A DNA stretch of 64,000 nucleotides from Pseudomonas duriflava. Lineage in GTDB: Bacteria; Pseudomonadota; Gammaproteobacteria; Pseudomonadales; Pseudomonadaceae. The translations under genes and the position numbers were made by a program. The stretch covers positions 1 to 64,000 of the forward strand of contig NZ_VLKY01000012.1 in NCBI RefSeq assembly GCF_007830155.1, in the 5' to 3' direction. Under the pieces are notes generated by a model. It was not told where the DNA came from and searched no databases. It saw only the letters and a program-made list of their open reading frames with translations. Shown here one piece after another: positions 34,862 to 44,409 of this stretch; position 1 is the stretch's first letter, and every line of letters starts with the position of its first letter.

Positions 34862-36259
34862 GTGACCGACCCTACCCTATCCCATACTGCCCCTACGCTG
34901 GACGATCTCTGGCTTACCGAAGCCGTACGCCTGACCGAAGAAGAAACCGGCCCATTGGACGATGCTGAGGCCAACCGCCGTGCCCGCGCAACCGGAGGTT
35001 CGTTCCTGCAGCGGCTCCTGCTTCGTGCCCACCTGCTTGGCCAGCGTGACGGCCTGCTCGAAGCCCGTCGGCACTGGCGGCAGGGCGCCAATCTGTCCTT
35101 GTGGCTGCTGCTCCTGCTGGCATTGCTTTCCGGAGCGGGCCTGGGCTTTGGCGCGTTGGGCGATGGCCTGCGCCCGGTCAATGTCTTCTGGGCGTTGGGC
35201 AGCCTGCTGGGGCTGCATCTGCTCACCCTACTCCTCTGGCTACTGGGCTTTCTGGGCGGCGGTCGCCACGCCAGTGTACTGGGCCGCCTGTGGCTGTGGC
35301 TGGCCGGTAAGCTCGCACGGGATGCACGCGCCGTTCATCTGGGGCCGGCCCTGATCGTTTTATTGGGCCGACAACGGTTGGTCCGCTGGGGCCTGGGAAT
35401 GATTGTTCATGGACTTTGGCTGGTCGCGCTGCTGGCCGCGCTGGGAGTCGTACTCGCCCTGCTCTCTGCCCGCAGCTATAGCTTTATCTGGGAAACCACC
35501 ATCCTTGGTAGCAACACGTTTGTCAGACTGACCCAGATTCTCGGTGTTCTTCCCGGTCTACTTGGCTTTCCTACACCAGACGTAGAAACCATTCGTGCCA
35601 GCGGTAATATCGCACAGGGCCTGGAGGCGGCTCGTCAGGCCTGGGCGGGTTGGCTGATGGGTGTGCTGGTGGTGTACGGCCTCTTTCCCCGAGCCGTGCT
35701 GCTGGCCTTGTGCAGCTGGCAGTGGCAGCGCGGCCGTCATCGCCTGACCTTGGACCTTGATCAGCCTGGCTACGTCCTGCTACGGGAGCGCTTGATGCCT
35801 ACCAGTGAGCGCCTGGGCGTAAACGATGCCGCACCGGAGCTTTTACCCGAACCCGTCGGCGGCAACCTTGCCCTGGCCAGCGAAGCTGCCGTGCTGGTCG
35901 CCATCGAACTGGACGATAGCCAACCCTGGCCGCCCGTTCTGCCTGAACGTATCGTCGATGCGGGTGTGCTCGACGATGGTCAGCAGCGCCGTCGTCTTCT
36001 GGAGCAATTGACCCGCTATCCACCGGTTCGTCTGGTTATCGCCTGCGATCCTCGCCGATCACCTGACCGCGGAACGCTGTCGTTGATCGGTGAACTGGCC
36101 CGCTGCGCCGGTACTACCCGTGCCTGGCTCTTGCCTGCACCTAACGGTGAAACCCTCGACCCGGATCGCCTGGATGACTGGCAACAGGGCCTCGACCGCC
36201 TGGGCCTGTTTCATGGCGAACACTCGCCTCTGGACTGGCTGGAGACCGGCCATGAGTAA
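34862..36259 (+). CDS. DUF2868 membrane protein, partner of a DUF3482 GTPase
   Basis: 465 residues with a GTG start preceded by CAGGACGAG. N-terminal cytoplasmic stretch (about 1-75), four hydrophobic segments (LSLWLLLLLALLSGAGL; ALGSLLGLHLLTLLLWLL; GLWLVALLAALGVVLALL; LMGVLVVYGLFPRAVLLAL), then a soluble C-terminal half of about 170 residues. This is the DUF2868 layout. It always seems to travel with the GTPase that follows 40 bases downstream. The C-terminal part includes IACDPRRSPDRGTLSLIGELAR, possibly a nucleotide- or partner-binding surface. Function unknown. Confidence 0.8.
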   Translation: MTDPTLSHTAPTLDDLWLTEAVRLTEEETGPLDDAEANRRARATGGSFLQRLLLRAHLLGQRDGLLEARRHWRQGANLSLWLLLLLALLSGAGLGFGALGDGLRPVNVFWALGSLLGLHLLTLLLWLLGFLGGGRHASVLGRLWLWLAGKLARDARAVHLGPALIVLLGRQRLVRWGLGMIVHGLWLVALLAALGVVLALLSARSYSFIWETTILGSNTFVRLTQILGVLPGLLGFPTPDVETIRASGNIAQGLEAARQAWAGWLMGVLVVYGLFPRAVLLALCSWQWQRGRHRLTLDLDQPGYVLLRERLMPTSERLGVNDAAPELLPEPVGGNLALASEAAVLVAIELDDSQPWPPVLPERIVDAGVLDDGQQRRRLLEQLTRYPPVRLVIACDPRRSPDRGTLSLIGELARCAGTTRAWLLPAPNGETLDPDRLDDWQQGLDRLGLFHGEHSPLDWLETGHE

Positions 36260-36298
36260 GACACCGGACGTTATCCGGATCGACTGCAGAGGGAACAC

Positions 36299-37681
36299 AT
36301 GATGACCCAGCCGCTGATACTTGCCGTGGTGGGCCACACCAATGTTGGCAAGACCTCGCTGCTGCGCACCCTGACACGGGACGTGGGGTTTGGCGAGGTC
36401 TCCCATCGTGCCAGCACCACGCGGCATGTAGAGGGAGTACGCCTTTCAGTAGACGGCGAGGCGTTGATCGAACTCTATGACACGCCCGGCCTGGAAGATG
36501 CCATTGCCCTGCGTGACTACCTGGAGCAACTGGATCGTCCCGGCGAGCGGCTGGATGGTCCGGCGCGGCTGGAGCGCTTTTTCGAAACCGTCGAGGCACG
36601 CAACCGCTTCGAACAGGAGGCCAAGGTGTTGCGACAACTACGGGTATCGGACGCTGGCCTGTACGTCATTGACGCCCGCGAGCCGGTACTAGCCAAGTAC
36701 AAGGATGAACTCGCCGTGCTAGCCAGCTGCGGCAGGCCGCTCCTGCCCGTACTAAACTTTGTCGCCTCCCCCTCGCACCGTGAAGAGGAATGGCGCGCCG
36801 CCTTGGCACGGCTGGGCCTGCATGCCCTGGTGCGCTTCGACAGCGTAGCGCCGCCCGAGGATGGTGAGCGGCGTCTGTATGAAAGCCTGGCACTGCTGAT
36901 CGAGCCTGCCCGTCCGCGCCTAGAACGTCTAATCGCCGACCATGAGGCGCAAGCGGTTGCCCGCCAGCACAGCGCCGCCTTATTGATTGCCGACTTGCTG
37001 ATCGACGGCGCCGCCTGTCGCCATGTAGTGCCGCCGGAAGACGAAGCCGTCAAGGCCGCGACCCAGCGATTACGGGACGCTCTTCGCCAGCGCGAGCAAC
37101 GCTGCGTGGAGGAGTTGCTCAAGCTCTACGGCTTTCGTCCGGGCGATGCCCGCGCCGCTGACCTCCCCTTGCTGGACGGCCGCTGGGGCGACGACTTGTT
37201 CAACCCGGAAACCCTGCGCCTGCTTGGAATTCGCCTGGGTGGCGGTGTGGCGGCAGGCGCGGCGGCGGGCGCAGGTATCGATCTGCTGGCCGGTGGCCTG
37301 ATGCTGGGCGCGGCAACCGCCCTCGGCGCCCTGGCCGGCGGTCTGCTCCAAACCGGCGGCCATTACGGCCAGCGCCTGCTCAGCAAACTGCGCGGCCAAC
37401 GCGAGTTGACCGTGGACGACGCCGTACTGCGCCTGCTGGCTCTACGGCAAAGGCAACTGCTCAAGGCTCTTAATGCTCGCGGCCATGCGGCGATAAAAAC
37501 CATTGAAGTGGACACGCCACAGGATCAACGCTGGCGCGAGGGCAAGCTTCCCCCTGCGCTGAACCATGCCCGTGCTCATCCGGAGTGGTCATCGCTCAAT
37601 GGCTCGCACAAACTGCGCGACAGCGCACGCCGTGAACATGTCGAAGCCCTGGCGGAACGGCTCTTGGAAGAGACTGAGTAA
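36299..37681 (+). CDS. Era-like GTPase with C-terminal DUF3482 domain
   Basis: 460 residues. N-terminal small GTPase: P-loop GHTNVGKT at 12-19, a switch region ending in ASTTRHVEG, G3 DTPG, and a G4-like stretch near PVLNFVASPS that departs from the canonical NKxD. The C-terminal half is DUF3482, including a glycine/alanine-rich hydrophobic stretch (GIRLGGGVAAGAAAGAGIDL...GALAGGLLQTGG) that could insert in or peel along a membrane. AGAGGG precedes the ATG at 36299. With the upstream DUF2868 membrane protein it forms a two-gene unit; the role is unestablished. Confidence 0.85.
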   Translation: MMTQPLILAVVGHTNVGKTSLLRTLTRDVGFGEVSHRASTTRHVEGVRLSVDGEALIELYDTPGLEDAIALRDYLEQLDRPGERLDGPARLERFFETVEARNRFEQEAKVLRQLRVSDAGLYVIDAREPVLAKYKDELAVLASCGRPLLPVLNFVASPSHREEEWRAALARLGLHALVRFDSVAPPEDGERRLYESLALLIEPARPRLERLIADHEAQAVARQHSAALLIADLLIDGAACRHVVPPEDEAVKAATQRLRDALRQREQRCVEELLKLYGFRPGDARAADLPLLDGRWGDDLFNPETLRLLGIRLGGGVAAGAAAGAGIDLLAGGLMLGAATALGALAGGLLQTGGHYGQRLLSKLRGQRELTVDDAVLRLLALRQRQLLKALNARGHAAIKTIEVDTPQDQRWREGKLPPALNHARAHPEWSSLNGSHKLRDSARREHVEALAERLLEETE

Positions 37682-37694
37682 AGGCCTATATCTC

Positions 37695-38642
37695 TTAGCC
37701 GCTACGCGCCTCGCACAGCTCCCGGACCATCCGCTCATCGGCCTTGAGCAACCCTGGCAAGGTCTCGCGCAAGAAGTCCACCAGCGTACGGATCTTGGCA
37801 TCAAGGTATTGCCGTGAGGGATACAGGGCATAGACATTCAGAGGATACAGGCTGTAGCCGGGCAAAACCTGCCGCAGGCTACCATCTTTGAGCCCTTTCA
37901 CCGCCGCGTAGATAGGCAGCGCACCGATGCCCATACCCGACACAATGGCCTCGGTCAGCGCATCAGCCGTGTTTACCTGGAACAAGGTCTGGTTGATAGT
38001 GATCAGCTCCTCTCCCTTCGGCCCCTGCAGCAGCCACTTGTCGAGCGACATGGCCTTGTTGACCAGCCGCAGGCACCGGTGTTTGTGCAGAGCGGTTGTC
38101 GTCCGGGGCTCACCGTAGCGATCCAGATACGTAGGCGATGCGCAGAGAACGCTGTAAGTGCTGCCCAGGTGCTTGGAGAAATAGCCGGAATCTTTTAGCT
38201 GCGAGGCCAGAATCACCGAGACGTCATAACCGTCCTCCAGGATATCCGTAAAGGTATTACTCAGGCGCAGGTCGAAATTCACGTCCGGATACTGCTCGCA
38301 GTAACGGGCAATGGTCTTGATCAGGTAATGCTGGCCCAAGCCGGTCATGGTGTGAAGCTTGAGCTTGCCCATGGGGCGCGAGTGAGCATGCCGGGCTTCG
38401 GCCTCGGCATCCTGGATATAGGCAAAGATCTGCTGGCAACGCTGCAAATAGCGCTCACCGGCCTCGGTCAGCGCAATACGCCGGGTGGTTCGATGTAGCA
38501 GGCGAGTCTGCAGGTGGGTTTCCAGATTGGTGACCGCTCGGGAGACGTAGGCGGTGGTCAGTTCCAGACGCTGGGCGGCAGCTGTAAAGCTGCCAGTTTC
38601 GACGACGCACATAAAAGCGCGCATGTTGAACAGGTTGTCCAT
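37695..38642 (-). CDS. LysR family transcriptional regulator (likely regulator of the FUSC exporter)
   Basis: 315 residues. Winged helix-turn-helix at residues 1-60 (MRAFMCVVETGSFTAAAQRLELTTAYVSRAVTNLE), then the two-lobed effector domain. Divergent from the FUSC-family exporter with a 347-base interval between them, a pairing like AaeR-AaeB in enterobacteria, so it probably activates that gene in response to an aromatic acid. That regulatory link is inference from layout. Confidence 0.9.
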   Translation of the reverse strand: MDNLFNMRAFMCVVETGSFTAAAQRLELTTAYVSRAVTNLETHLQTRLLHRTTRRIALTEAGERYLQRCQQIFAYIQDAEAEARHAHSRPMGKLKLHTMTGLGQHYLIKTIARYCEQYPDVNFDLRLSNTFTDILEDGYDVSVILASQLKDSGYFSKHLGSTYSVLCASPTYLDRYGEPRTTTALHKHRCLRLVNKAMSLDKWLLQGPKGEELITINQTLFQVNTADALTEAIVSGMGIGALPIYAAVKGLKDGSLRQVLPGYSLYPLNVYALYPSRQYLDAKIRTLVDFLRETLPGLLKADERMVRELCEARSG

Positions 38643-38989
38643 AGTACTCCTCTCAGGCGAAGCGATTCTGGCATACCTACCCCTCCTTCGATTACTCGCT
38701 TTTTAGTTAATAATGAATCGTTATTTTCCTGCTTATTCCGGCGGTGGCAGCTTCATAGAATGGTGACGCTCGTTCGAGCTGATGACCTTTGAGTATGCCG
38801 CTGTGCAGCAGCCCTTCCAAACCGCCTTTTCCCTACTTCCGCCTTTTCCCATTTTGCGCTTGTGCTGGCAGGCAGCAGTAACGCTATCGCTCCAGCCCAA
38901 ACCCGGCCCAGTTATCCCGACGTAATCCTGCTGGCGTCTTTACCCCTCTCGAATTGTTTGCCTGCGCCTGAATAAGCGTTGAGGTCATT
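38643..38989. promoter_or_regulatory. Divergent control region, LysR gene / FUSC exporter
   Basis: 347 bases without a gene. The LysR-proximal part (about 38700-38740) is AT-rich (TTTTTAGTTAATAATGAATCG) and the likely place of promoters and the LysR box; T-N11-A type sites occur but none stands out. The FUSC-proximal 150 bases are GC-rich and probably untranslated leader. Confidence 0.55.
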
Positions 38990-41194
38990 GTGCGTGTGAT
39001 ATCGCTGTTCAACCGATTGCCCAGCCGAAAAGCCTTGCGTCGCGGCCTACGTGAATGGAGCCGCACAGACGGCCTGACCTGGGCCTTTATCTTCAAAGTA
39101 TTACTAACCGCCCTGCTGGCCTTGTGGCTCGCCTACCGGCTCGAGCTGCCTCAACCCAGTACCGTACTGGTCACAGTGTTTATCGTCATGCAACCCCAGA
39201 GCGGACAGGTGCTGGCTAAAAGCTTCTACCGCATCCTTGGCACGCTCGTGGGGCTAAGCGTCATGGTGCTGATCATTGCCCTGTTCGCCCAGGAACGCAT
39301 CCTGCTGCTTGCCTCACTGGCCGTCTGGGTCGGCCTCTGCACAGCAGGCGCGGCCCGTTATCGCGACTTTCGCGGCTATGCCTTTTTGCTGGCGGGCTAT
39401 ACGGCCAGCCTGATTGGCCTGCCCACCACGAGCCATCCGGAAAATGCCTTCATGCAGGCGCTATGGCGCGTACTGGAGATCAGCCTGGGCATCTGTTGCA
39501 GCGGTATGGTCAGCGCGGTCGTCCTGCCGCAAACGACGCGCACCGTTCTGCACAATACCTTGTCCCTACGTTTTCGTGACTTTGCGCGCATGGCTCATGA
39601 CGGCCTTAGTGGACGTCTATCCACCGAGCAATTCGAAGCCCTGGCCGCTCGCTTCGCTGCCGAGTCGGTCGGCTTCGAAAACCTGCGTAGCGCCAGCGCG
39701 TTCGAAGACCCGCACCTGCGCCAGCGAAGCGGCCGTCTGGCGTCGTTAGGCAGCCGCTTTATGCTGCTCAACACGCGCTTTCATGCCTTGCATCAATTGT
39801 TGAACCGCCTCCAGACACGACCTTATGTACTGGACACGCTCGCACCGTGCCTGGACGAAATCACCGCTTTGCTCGTGCCGCTGCGCGACCGACTGCCTAT
39901 CGAAGCGGATGCGGCCCGCCTAGCACAGCGGCTGGCCGAGCGCAGAGAGCCTCTGATGCAGAGTATTCGTACGGCACGCGAACAGCTGACGCAGGCACAG
40001 CTTTCCGTAGAAGATTTGCTGGATTTCAATACCGCAGCGGAACTGCTCTACCGCTTCGCCGATGACCTGCACGGCTATGCCTCAGCCTACGCGACCCTGC
40101 ACGGCCCTCGCCCCGCCAAAACACCAGAACCGGAGAGCTTCACGCCAATAGCCAACCGCATCGCAGCGGCAGTTACCGGGCTGCGCAGTGCGTTGGTTGT
40201 AGGCGTGCTGGGCCTGTTCTGGATCGAAACGGCCTGGCCGAGCGGCGACAGCTGCGCCCTGGCAGCAGTACTCATTTCTGCTTTGTCGTCTACATCGTCC
40301 AATCCCAGACGGTATTGCCTTCAGCTATCGGTCGGCACCTTGGGCGGTGCGCTCGCAGGTTTTGTCCTGGTATTTTTTGTCCTGCCACAAGTAAACGGGT
40401 TTGCCTTACTGTTTTACGCCCTATCGCCGGTATTCATCCTGGGTGCCTTTCTAATTACCCGCCCGCTCTGGGCCGGCTATGGCACAGGCCTGATGGTCTG
40501 GTTCTGCTCCGCTGCATTGCCGGGCAATATGCCGATATACGATGCCAGCGTCTTCCTTAATCAGTACCTGGCTTATTTGCTGGCCGCTTTCGTGGCAGCC
40601 GTGGCCGCGGCGGTTCTTATGCCGCCCAACCGCCCCTGGATGTGGCGCCGCCTGGAGCAAGACTTGCGCCTGCGGGTGGTTCAGGCCATTAGCGGTAAGC
40701 TGAAGGGGCTGAGTTCGGGCTTTGATAGCGGCACACGCGATTTACTTAACCAGGCGTACGTTCTGTCAACCGGCCATACCGTAGTACAACGTCAGTTCTT
40801 GCGCTGGATGTTTCTAGTGTTGGAAGTAGGTCATGCCATTATCGAGCTTCGCCATGAGCAGGAGAATCTGCCCAACCATCCTTGTTATCTTGAATCACGC
40901 GCTTGGCGTCAAGCCATCCGTGCCATGGGCCGCGCGCTGATCCGCCTGTTTATTCAGCCGGGCCCGAAACACCTCGAGCGTGCCCTCAGGGCAGTGGATT
41001 ATGCAATCAATAGTGCCCAGGACGCTCGAATCCATCAGGAGCCCAACGCCGGTCACTTCGATCATTCGCCGCTACGGCGGGTATGCAGTTACCTGCATTT
41101 CATTCGAACCTCACTGCTCGACCCGAACTCACCTTTAGCCCGGCACCAGCGAGGACGCCTGGCGGAACGCTCGGCTCGGCTGGATGAGTTGTAA
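38990..41194 (+). CDS. FUSC family inner-membrane exporter (AaeB / fusaric-acid-resistance type)
   Basis: 734 residues. Two membrane blocks of about five to six helices each (roughly residues 28-185 and 385-545) separated by and followed by long cytoplasmic helical regions, the FUSC architecture. The N-terminal LPQPSTVLVTVFIVMQPQSGQVL-like segment after the first helix is diagnostic. Start is GTG at 38990 with GAGG six bases upstream. AaeB pumps export aromatic carboxylic acids; the usual small AaeX and membrane-fusion AaeA partners are absent here, so it may work alone or with an adaptor encoded elsewhere. Confidence 0.87.
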   Translation: MRVISLFNRLPSRKALRRGLREWSRTDGLTWAFIFKVLLTALLALWLAYRLELPQPSTVLVTVFIVMQPQSGQVLAKSFYRILGTLVGLSVMVLIIALFAQERILLLASLAVWVGLCTAGAARYRDFRGYAFLLAGYTASLIGLPTTSHPENAFMQALWRVLEISLGICCSGMVSAVVLPQTTRTVLHNTLSLRFRDFARMAHDGLSGRLSTEQFEALAARFAAESVGFENLRSASAFEDPHLRQRSGRLASLGSRFMLLNTRFHALHQLLNRLQTRPYVLDTLAPCLDEITALLVPLRDRLPIEADAARLAQRLAERREPLMQSIRTAREQLTQAQLSVEDLLDFNTAAELLYRFADDLHGYASAYATLHGPRPAKTPEPESFTPIANRIAAAVTGLRSALVVGVLGLFWIETAWPSGDSCALAAVLISALSSTSSNPRRYCLQLSVGTLGGALAGFVLVFFVLPQVNGFALLFYALSPVFILGAFLITRPLWAGYGTGLMVWFCSAALPGNMPIYDASVFLNQYLAYLLAAFVAAVAAAVLMPPNRPWMWRRLEQDLRLRVVQAISGKLKGLSSGFDSGTRDLLNQAYVLSTGHTVVQRQFLRWMFLVLEVGHAIIELRHEQENLPNHPCYLESRAWRQAIRAMGRALIRLFIQPGPKHLERALRAVDYAINSAQDARIHQEPNAGHFDHSPLRRVCSYLHFIRTSLLDPNSPLARHQRGRLAERSARLDEL

Positions 41195-41214
41195 TGTTGC
41201 TGTATGTGAGCTAC

Positions 41215-42105
41215 TTATCCCCCCTGGCGCAACCGCGTAGCCCACAGTGCCGCGGCGACAATCAGCAAACCGCCTATCCAGGCCAGGGTATTTAGCGATT
41301 CGTCCAGCCACAGCACCGCGAACAACGCGCCGAACAAGGGCTCGGAGCCCATCAGCAGCGATACCCGGCTCGGGCTGGTATGGCGAATCGCATGGTTCTG
41401 CGCCACGAATGCAAACAGGGTACAGAACAGCACCAGATACCCCATGATCAGCCAGAACGCCAGAGCAGTCGGCAGCGGAGGCAGACCGGCAGGCAAACTA
41501 AAGGCCACGCCCAAACAGCCCAGCCCAACGACAGCCGTCTGCGCGGCCGTCAATGCCAACGCCGGAACAGCGCGGTCACGCATCAGCCGCTTAGTTAGAC
41601 ACATGGACAGGGCGCGCAGGCCGGCAGCTGCCACCATCAAGGCATCGCCCTGATTGAACTTAAACTCAGCTGACTCACCACTCGTCAACAGCCACGTCCC
41701 GATTAGAGAGACCATGGCTGCGAAAAAAGCGCCGTTCGACGGGCGACGGCGCAACATCCACCATTCCACGAGTGGTGTGAAGACTACGAACAGACTGATC
41801 AGGAAAGCCGCATTTGTGGCAGTCGTCAACGCCACGCCAAACGTCTCACACAAAAAGATCGCCAGCAGCATCAGCCCGAGCGGCAGCCCTGGTACCAGTG
41901 CCTTACGCCCGTCTCCACGCAGCTTTGGTAGCAGAAGCAGCGACGTCAGGCAGAAGCGGATCGCTAGAAACCCTAATACCGGATAGAACAGCAAGCCGTA
42001 CTTGACCATGCTGTAACTGGAGCCCCAAAGAATGGCCACCAGTAGAAGAACCAGATCGGCCATCCACACGGGATAAGTCGCTTGTCGCCAGAATACGTTG
42101 ATCAT
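41215..42105 (-). CDS. DMT superfamily transporter, EamA family
   Basis: 296 residues with ten hydrophobic segments in two EamA repeats (starting at LVLLLVAILWGSSYSMVKYG and LVLFCTLFAFVAQNHAIRHT). The second repeat ends PLFGALFAVLWLDESLNTLAWIGG, typical of metabolite exporters. The start at 42105 is preceded by GGAGG with five-base spacing, so the longer frame to 42129 is not used. Divergent from a LysR gene; substrate unknown, amino acid or metabolite export likely from the family. Confidence 0.9.
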   Translation of the reverse strand: MINVFWRQATYPVWMADLVLLLVAILWGSSYSMVKYGLLFYPVLGFLAIRFCLTSLLLLPKLRGDGRKALVPGLPLGLMLLAIFLCETFGVALTTATNAAFLISLFVVFTPLVEWWMLRRRPSNGAFFAAMVSLIGTWLLTSGESAEFKFNQGDALMVAAAGLRALSMCLTKRLMRDRAVPALALTAAQTAVVGLGCLGVAFSLPAGLPPLPTALAFWLIMGYLVLFCTLFAFVAQNHAIRHTSPSRVSLLMGSEPLFGALFAVLWLDESLNTLAWIGGLLIVAAALWATRLRQGG

Positions 42106-42274
42106 TAGAGCCTCCATGCATAAGCCCACCAGCCCAGTATGGCCAGCTCATCCTGTTTGGATAACCCGTGATGCCAGCACAACATTTGTTCCTTAATCGC
42201 ATAAATGGTCTCTTTTTGATATGGCACTTGTGAATCGCAAGCTACTATGCGCTATTCATTGAATGGAGCGCCGT

Positions 42275-43186
42275 ATGGACCAAGCACACCAGCTTTCCTT
42301 ATTGCCGCTCATGGCAACCTTTGCGCGCGTGATCGAGACGGGTAGCTTTTCAGCGGCGGCCCGGCAAGCCGACACTAGCGCCTCGGCCATTAGTCGACAG
42401 ATTGCCCGTCTGGAGCAGGCTCTGAGCCTGCGCCTTGTGGAACGCACCACGCGCCAACTGAGACTTACCGAAGCGGGTGCGGAAATCCTTGAGCAGTGCC
42501 ACGCTCTGCTCATGGCGGCGGATGCTGTGCATTCGATCAGCGAGCGCTTTTTGACCGGGCCGCAAGGTGTAGTCCGCCTCGGTGTACCCAAGGCCCTGGG
42601 TCAGCGCATGATTGGTCCGCTGCTGCCCGCTTTCCTGAATGAATATCCTCAGGTGGATGTTCATTTGCTATTGAATGACCTGCCCCTGGACCTTATCGGC
42701 GACCGGCTCGATCTGATGATCCGTATTACCGAGCAACCGCCGCCAGGCCTGGCAGGACGGCCGTTGTTGCAGGTAAGTCATGTCCTGTGTGCTACGCCTG
42801 ATTATCTGGCCACGCATGGAACCCCAACTACGCCTCAAGGCCTTAAGCAACATAGCTGCCTGTATCTGGGCGAATCGCTGGGAGACCATCGCTGGCACTT
42901 ACGCCAAGGCGATGTACTGGAAACCGTGGCGGTACACGGCCGCTTGGCTACTAACCACAGCGGTGTCCGCTTGGAAGCTGCCTTGCAGCATTTAGGTATC
43001 GCCTGCCTTCCCGCCTTTACCGCCGCGCCGGCGTTGGCCGAGGGCTTGCTCGTACCGGTTCTGGAGGAATGGGAGTACACCGGCCCGTATCAGGGCACAG
43101 CCTGGTTGCTCTATGCGCCGAACCGGTATTTGCCGGCCAAGGTACGGGTATTGATTGACTTTCTGGCGGCGCGACTGGCAAGGTGA
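42275..43186 (+). CDS. LysR family transcriptional regulator (divergent from EamA transporter)
   Basis: 303 residues. HTH at about 1-60 (FARVIETGSFSAAARQADTSASAISRQIARLE), effector domain in the rest (GVVRLGVPKALGQRMIG, LDLMIRITEQPPPGLAGRPL), placing it in the CrgA/PecT-like LysR group. GGAG six bases before ATG 42275 supports this start over the in-frame ATG at 42263. Shares a 169-base interval with the EamA gene and probably regulates it. Confidence 0.9.
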   Translation: MDQAHQLSLLPLMATFARVIETGSFSAAARQADTSASAISRQIARLEQALSLRLVERTTRQLRLTEAGAEILEQCHALLMAADAVHSISERFLTGPQGVVRLGVPKALGQRMIGPLLPAFLNEYPQVDVHLLLNDLPLDLIGDRLDLMIRITEQPPPGLAGRPLLQVSHVLCATPDYLATHGTPTTPQGLKQHSCLYLGESLGDHRWHLRQGDVLETVAVHGRLATNHSGVRLEAALQHLGIACLPAFTAAPALAEGLLVPVLEEWEYTGPYQGTAWLLYAPNRYLPAKVRVLIDFLAARLAR

Positions 43187-43221
43187 GTTGGGCTAAATGC
43201 AAGCACGGGTGCGCCGCAAAT

Positions 43222-43257
43222 TTATTGCCCCCTGCTCTCTACCGCAGGGGGCAATAA
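43222..43257. terminator. Bidirectional hairpin between LysR gene and thyA
   Basis: Perfect 14-base stem (TTATTGCCCCCTGC / GCAGGGGGCAATAA) with an 8-base loop, between two convergent genes. On the minus strand it is followed by ATTTG, giving a weak T tract for thyA. Confidence 0.8.
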
Positions 43258-43288
43258 GCGCAGCGCCGTGCACCCAGGGTACCGCTGG

Positions 43289-44083
43289 TTAAACCGCAAC
43301 CGGCGCCTTGATATGCGGATGGGACTCATAGCCAACCAGCTCGAAGTCGTCGAAGGTAAAGTCGAACAGGTCCTTTACCTCCGGGTTGAGCTTCATGGTG
43401 GGCAGCGGCAACGGCTCGCGGGAGAGTTGCAGATCCGTCTGTTCCAGGTGGTTGGCGTACAAGTGGCTGTCACCGCCGGTCCAGATGAATTCGCCCGGCT
43501 CATATCCCGTTACCTGGGCCACCATCATGGTCAGCAGCGCATAGCTGGCGATGTTGAAAGGCACCCCCAGGAAAATGTCTGCCGAACGCTGATACAGCTG
43601 ACAGGAGAGCTTGCCGTCTGCCACGTAGAACTGGAACAGAGCATGGCACGGCGGTAGCGCCATCTCGTCTACCAGCGCCGGGTTCCAGGCGGAGACGATT
43701 AGCCGGCGCGAATCCGGGCTCTTCTTGATCATTTCGATGACATTGGCGATCTGGTCGATATGGCGGCCGTCCGGCGCGGGCCAGCTGCGCCACTGGTAAC
43801 CATAGACCGGGCCGAGATCACCATTCTCGTCGGCCCATTCGTCCCAAATGGAAACGCCGTTTTCCTTGAGATAGGCGATGTTGGTCGAACCCTTCAGGAA
43901 CCATAACAGCTCATGAATAATCGAGCGAAGGTGCAGCTTTTTAGTGGTTACCATGGGGAAGCCATCGGCCAGATTGAAGCGCATCTGATAGCCGAACACG
44001 CTATAGGTGCCGGTTCCGGTGCGGTCGCTCTTGAAGGTGCCGTGCTCACGCACATGGCGCATCAGGTCTAGGTACTGTTTCAT
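43289..44083 (-). CDS. thyA: Thymidylate synthase
   Basis: 264 residues, same length as the E. coli enzyme. Methylates dUMP to dTMP using methylenetetrahydrofolate. The catalytic cysteine is Cys146 in [12 protein letters not shown]; other fixed motifs are [47 protein letters not shown] and [10 protein letters not shown]. Start ATG 44083 gives [11 protein letters not shown]; the longer frame to 44308 adds a Cys-rich segment without homology. Functionally linked to folA in this window. Confidence 0.98.
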   Translation of the reverse strand: MKQYLDLMRHVREHGTFKSDRTGTGTYSVFGYQMRFNLADGFPMVTTKKLHLRSIIHELLWFLKGSTNIAYLKENGVSIWDEWADENGDLGPVYGYQWRSWPAPDGRHIDQIANVIEMIKKSPDSRRLIVSAWNPALVDEMALPPCHALFQFYVADGKLSCQLYQRSADIFLGVPFNIASYALLTMMVAQVTGYEPGEFIWTGGDSHLYANHLEQTDLQLSREPLPLPTMKLNPEVKDLFDFTFDDFELVGYESHPHIKAPVAV

Positions 44084-44409
44084 GCGGGACTCTGGGCGCG
44101 TCACTGAATGACGGTAAATGAATAGCCCATCATGATACCGGACCCATCGGTCTCGATCATCACCGCTTCTCGGGCCAATCGTGCGTCGTTTGGCGCAACA
44201 TCCACAAAACGTGGAACAAACGCCTGCTTGAGAGCTCACACCAGAGAAGGTTTCGTCGCATGCGGGGCAGGCGCCATCACGCGAACCGCCCGACCTATCG
44301 TCCCGCATGGGCGAACGACCGCAGCGCCGCCGGTAGACTCTTAAGTGAGCTGCCCAGAGCGGCCGTCCCGGTAAAACAGCTAACCACGCTTCAACCGAGG
44401 GTCTTTGTA
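44084..44409. promoter_or_regulatory. Divergent control region, thyA / transketolase cluster
   Basis: 326 bases with no credible gene, holding the promoters of thyA (minus) and of the pentose-phosphate cluster (plus). GAGGG lies about ten bases before the transketolase ATG. I could not identify a convincing promoter or operator. Confidence 0.5.
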
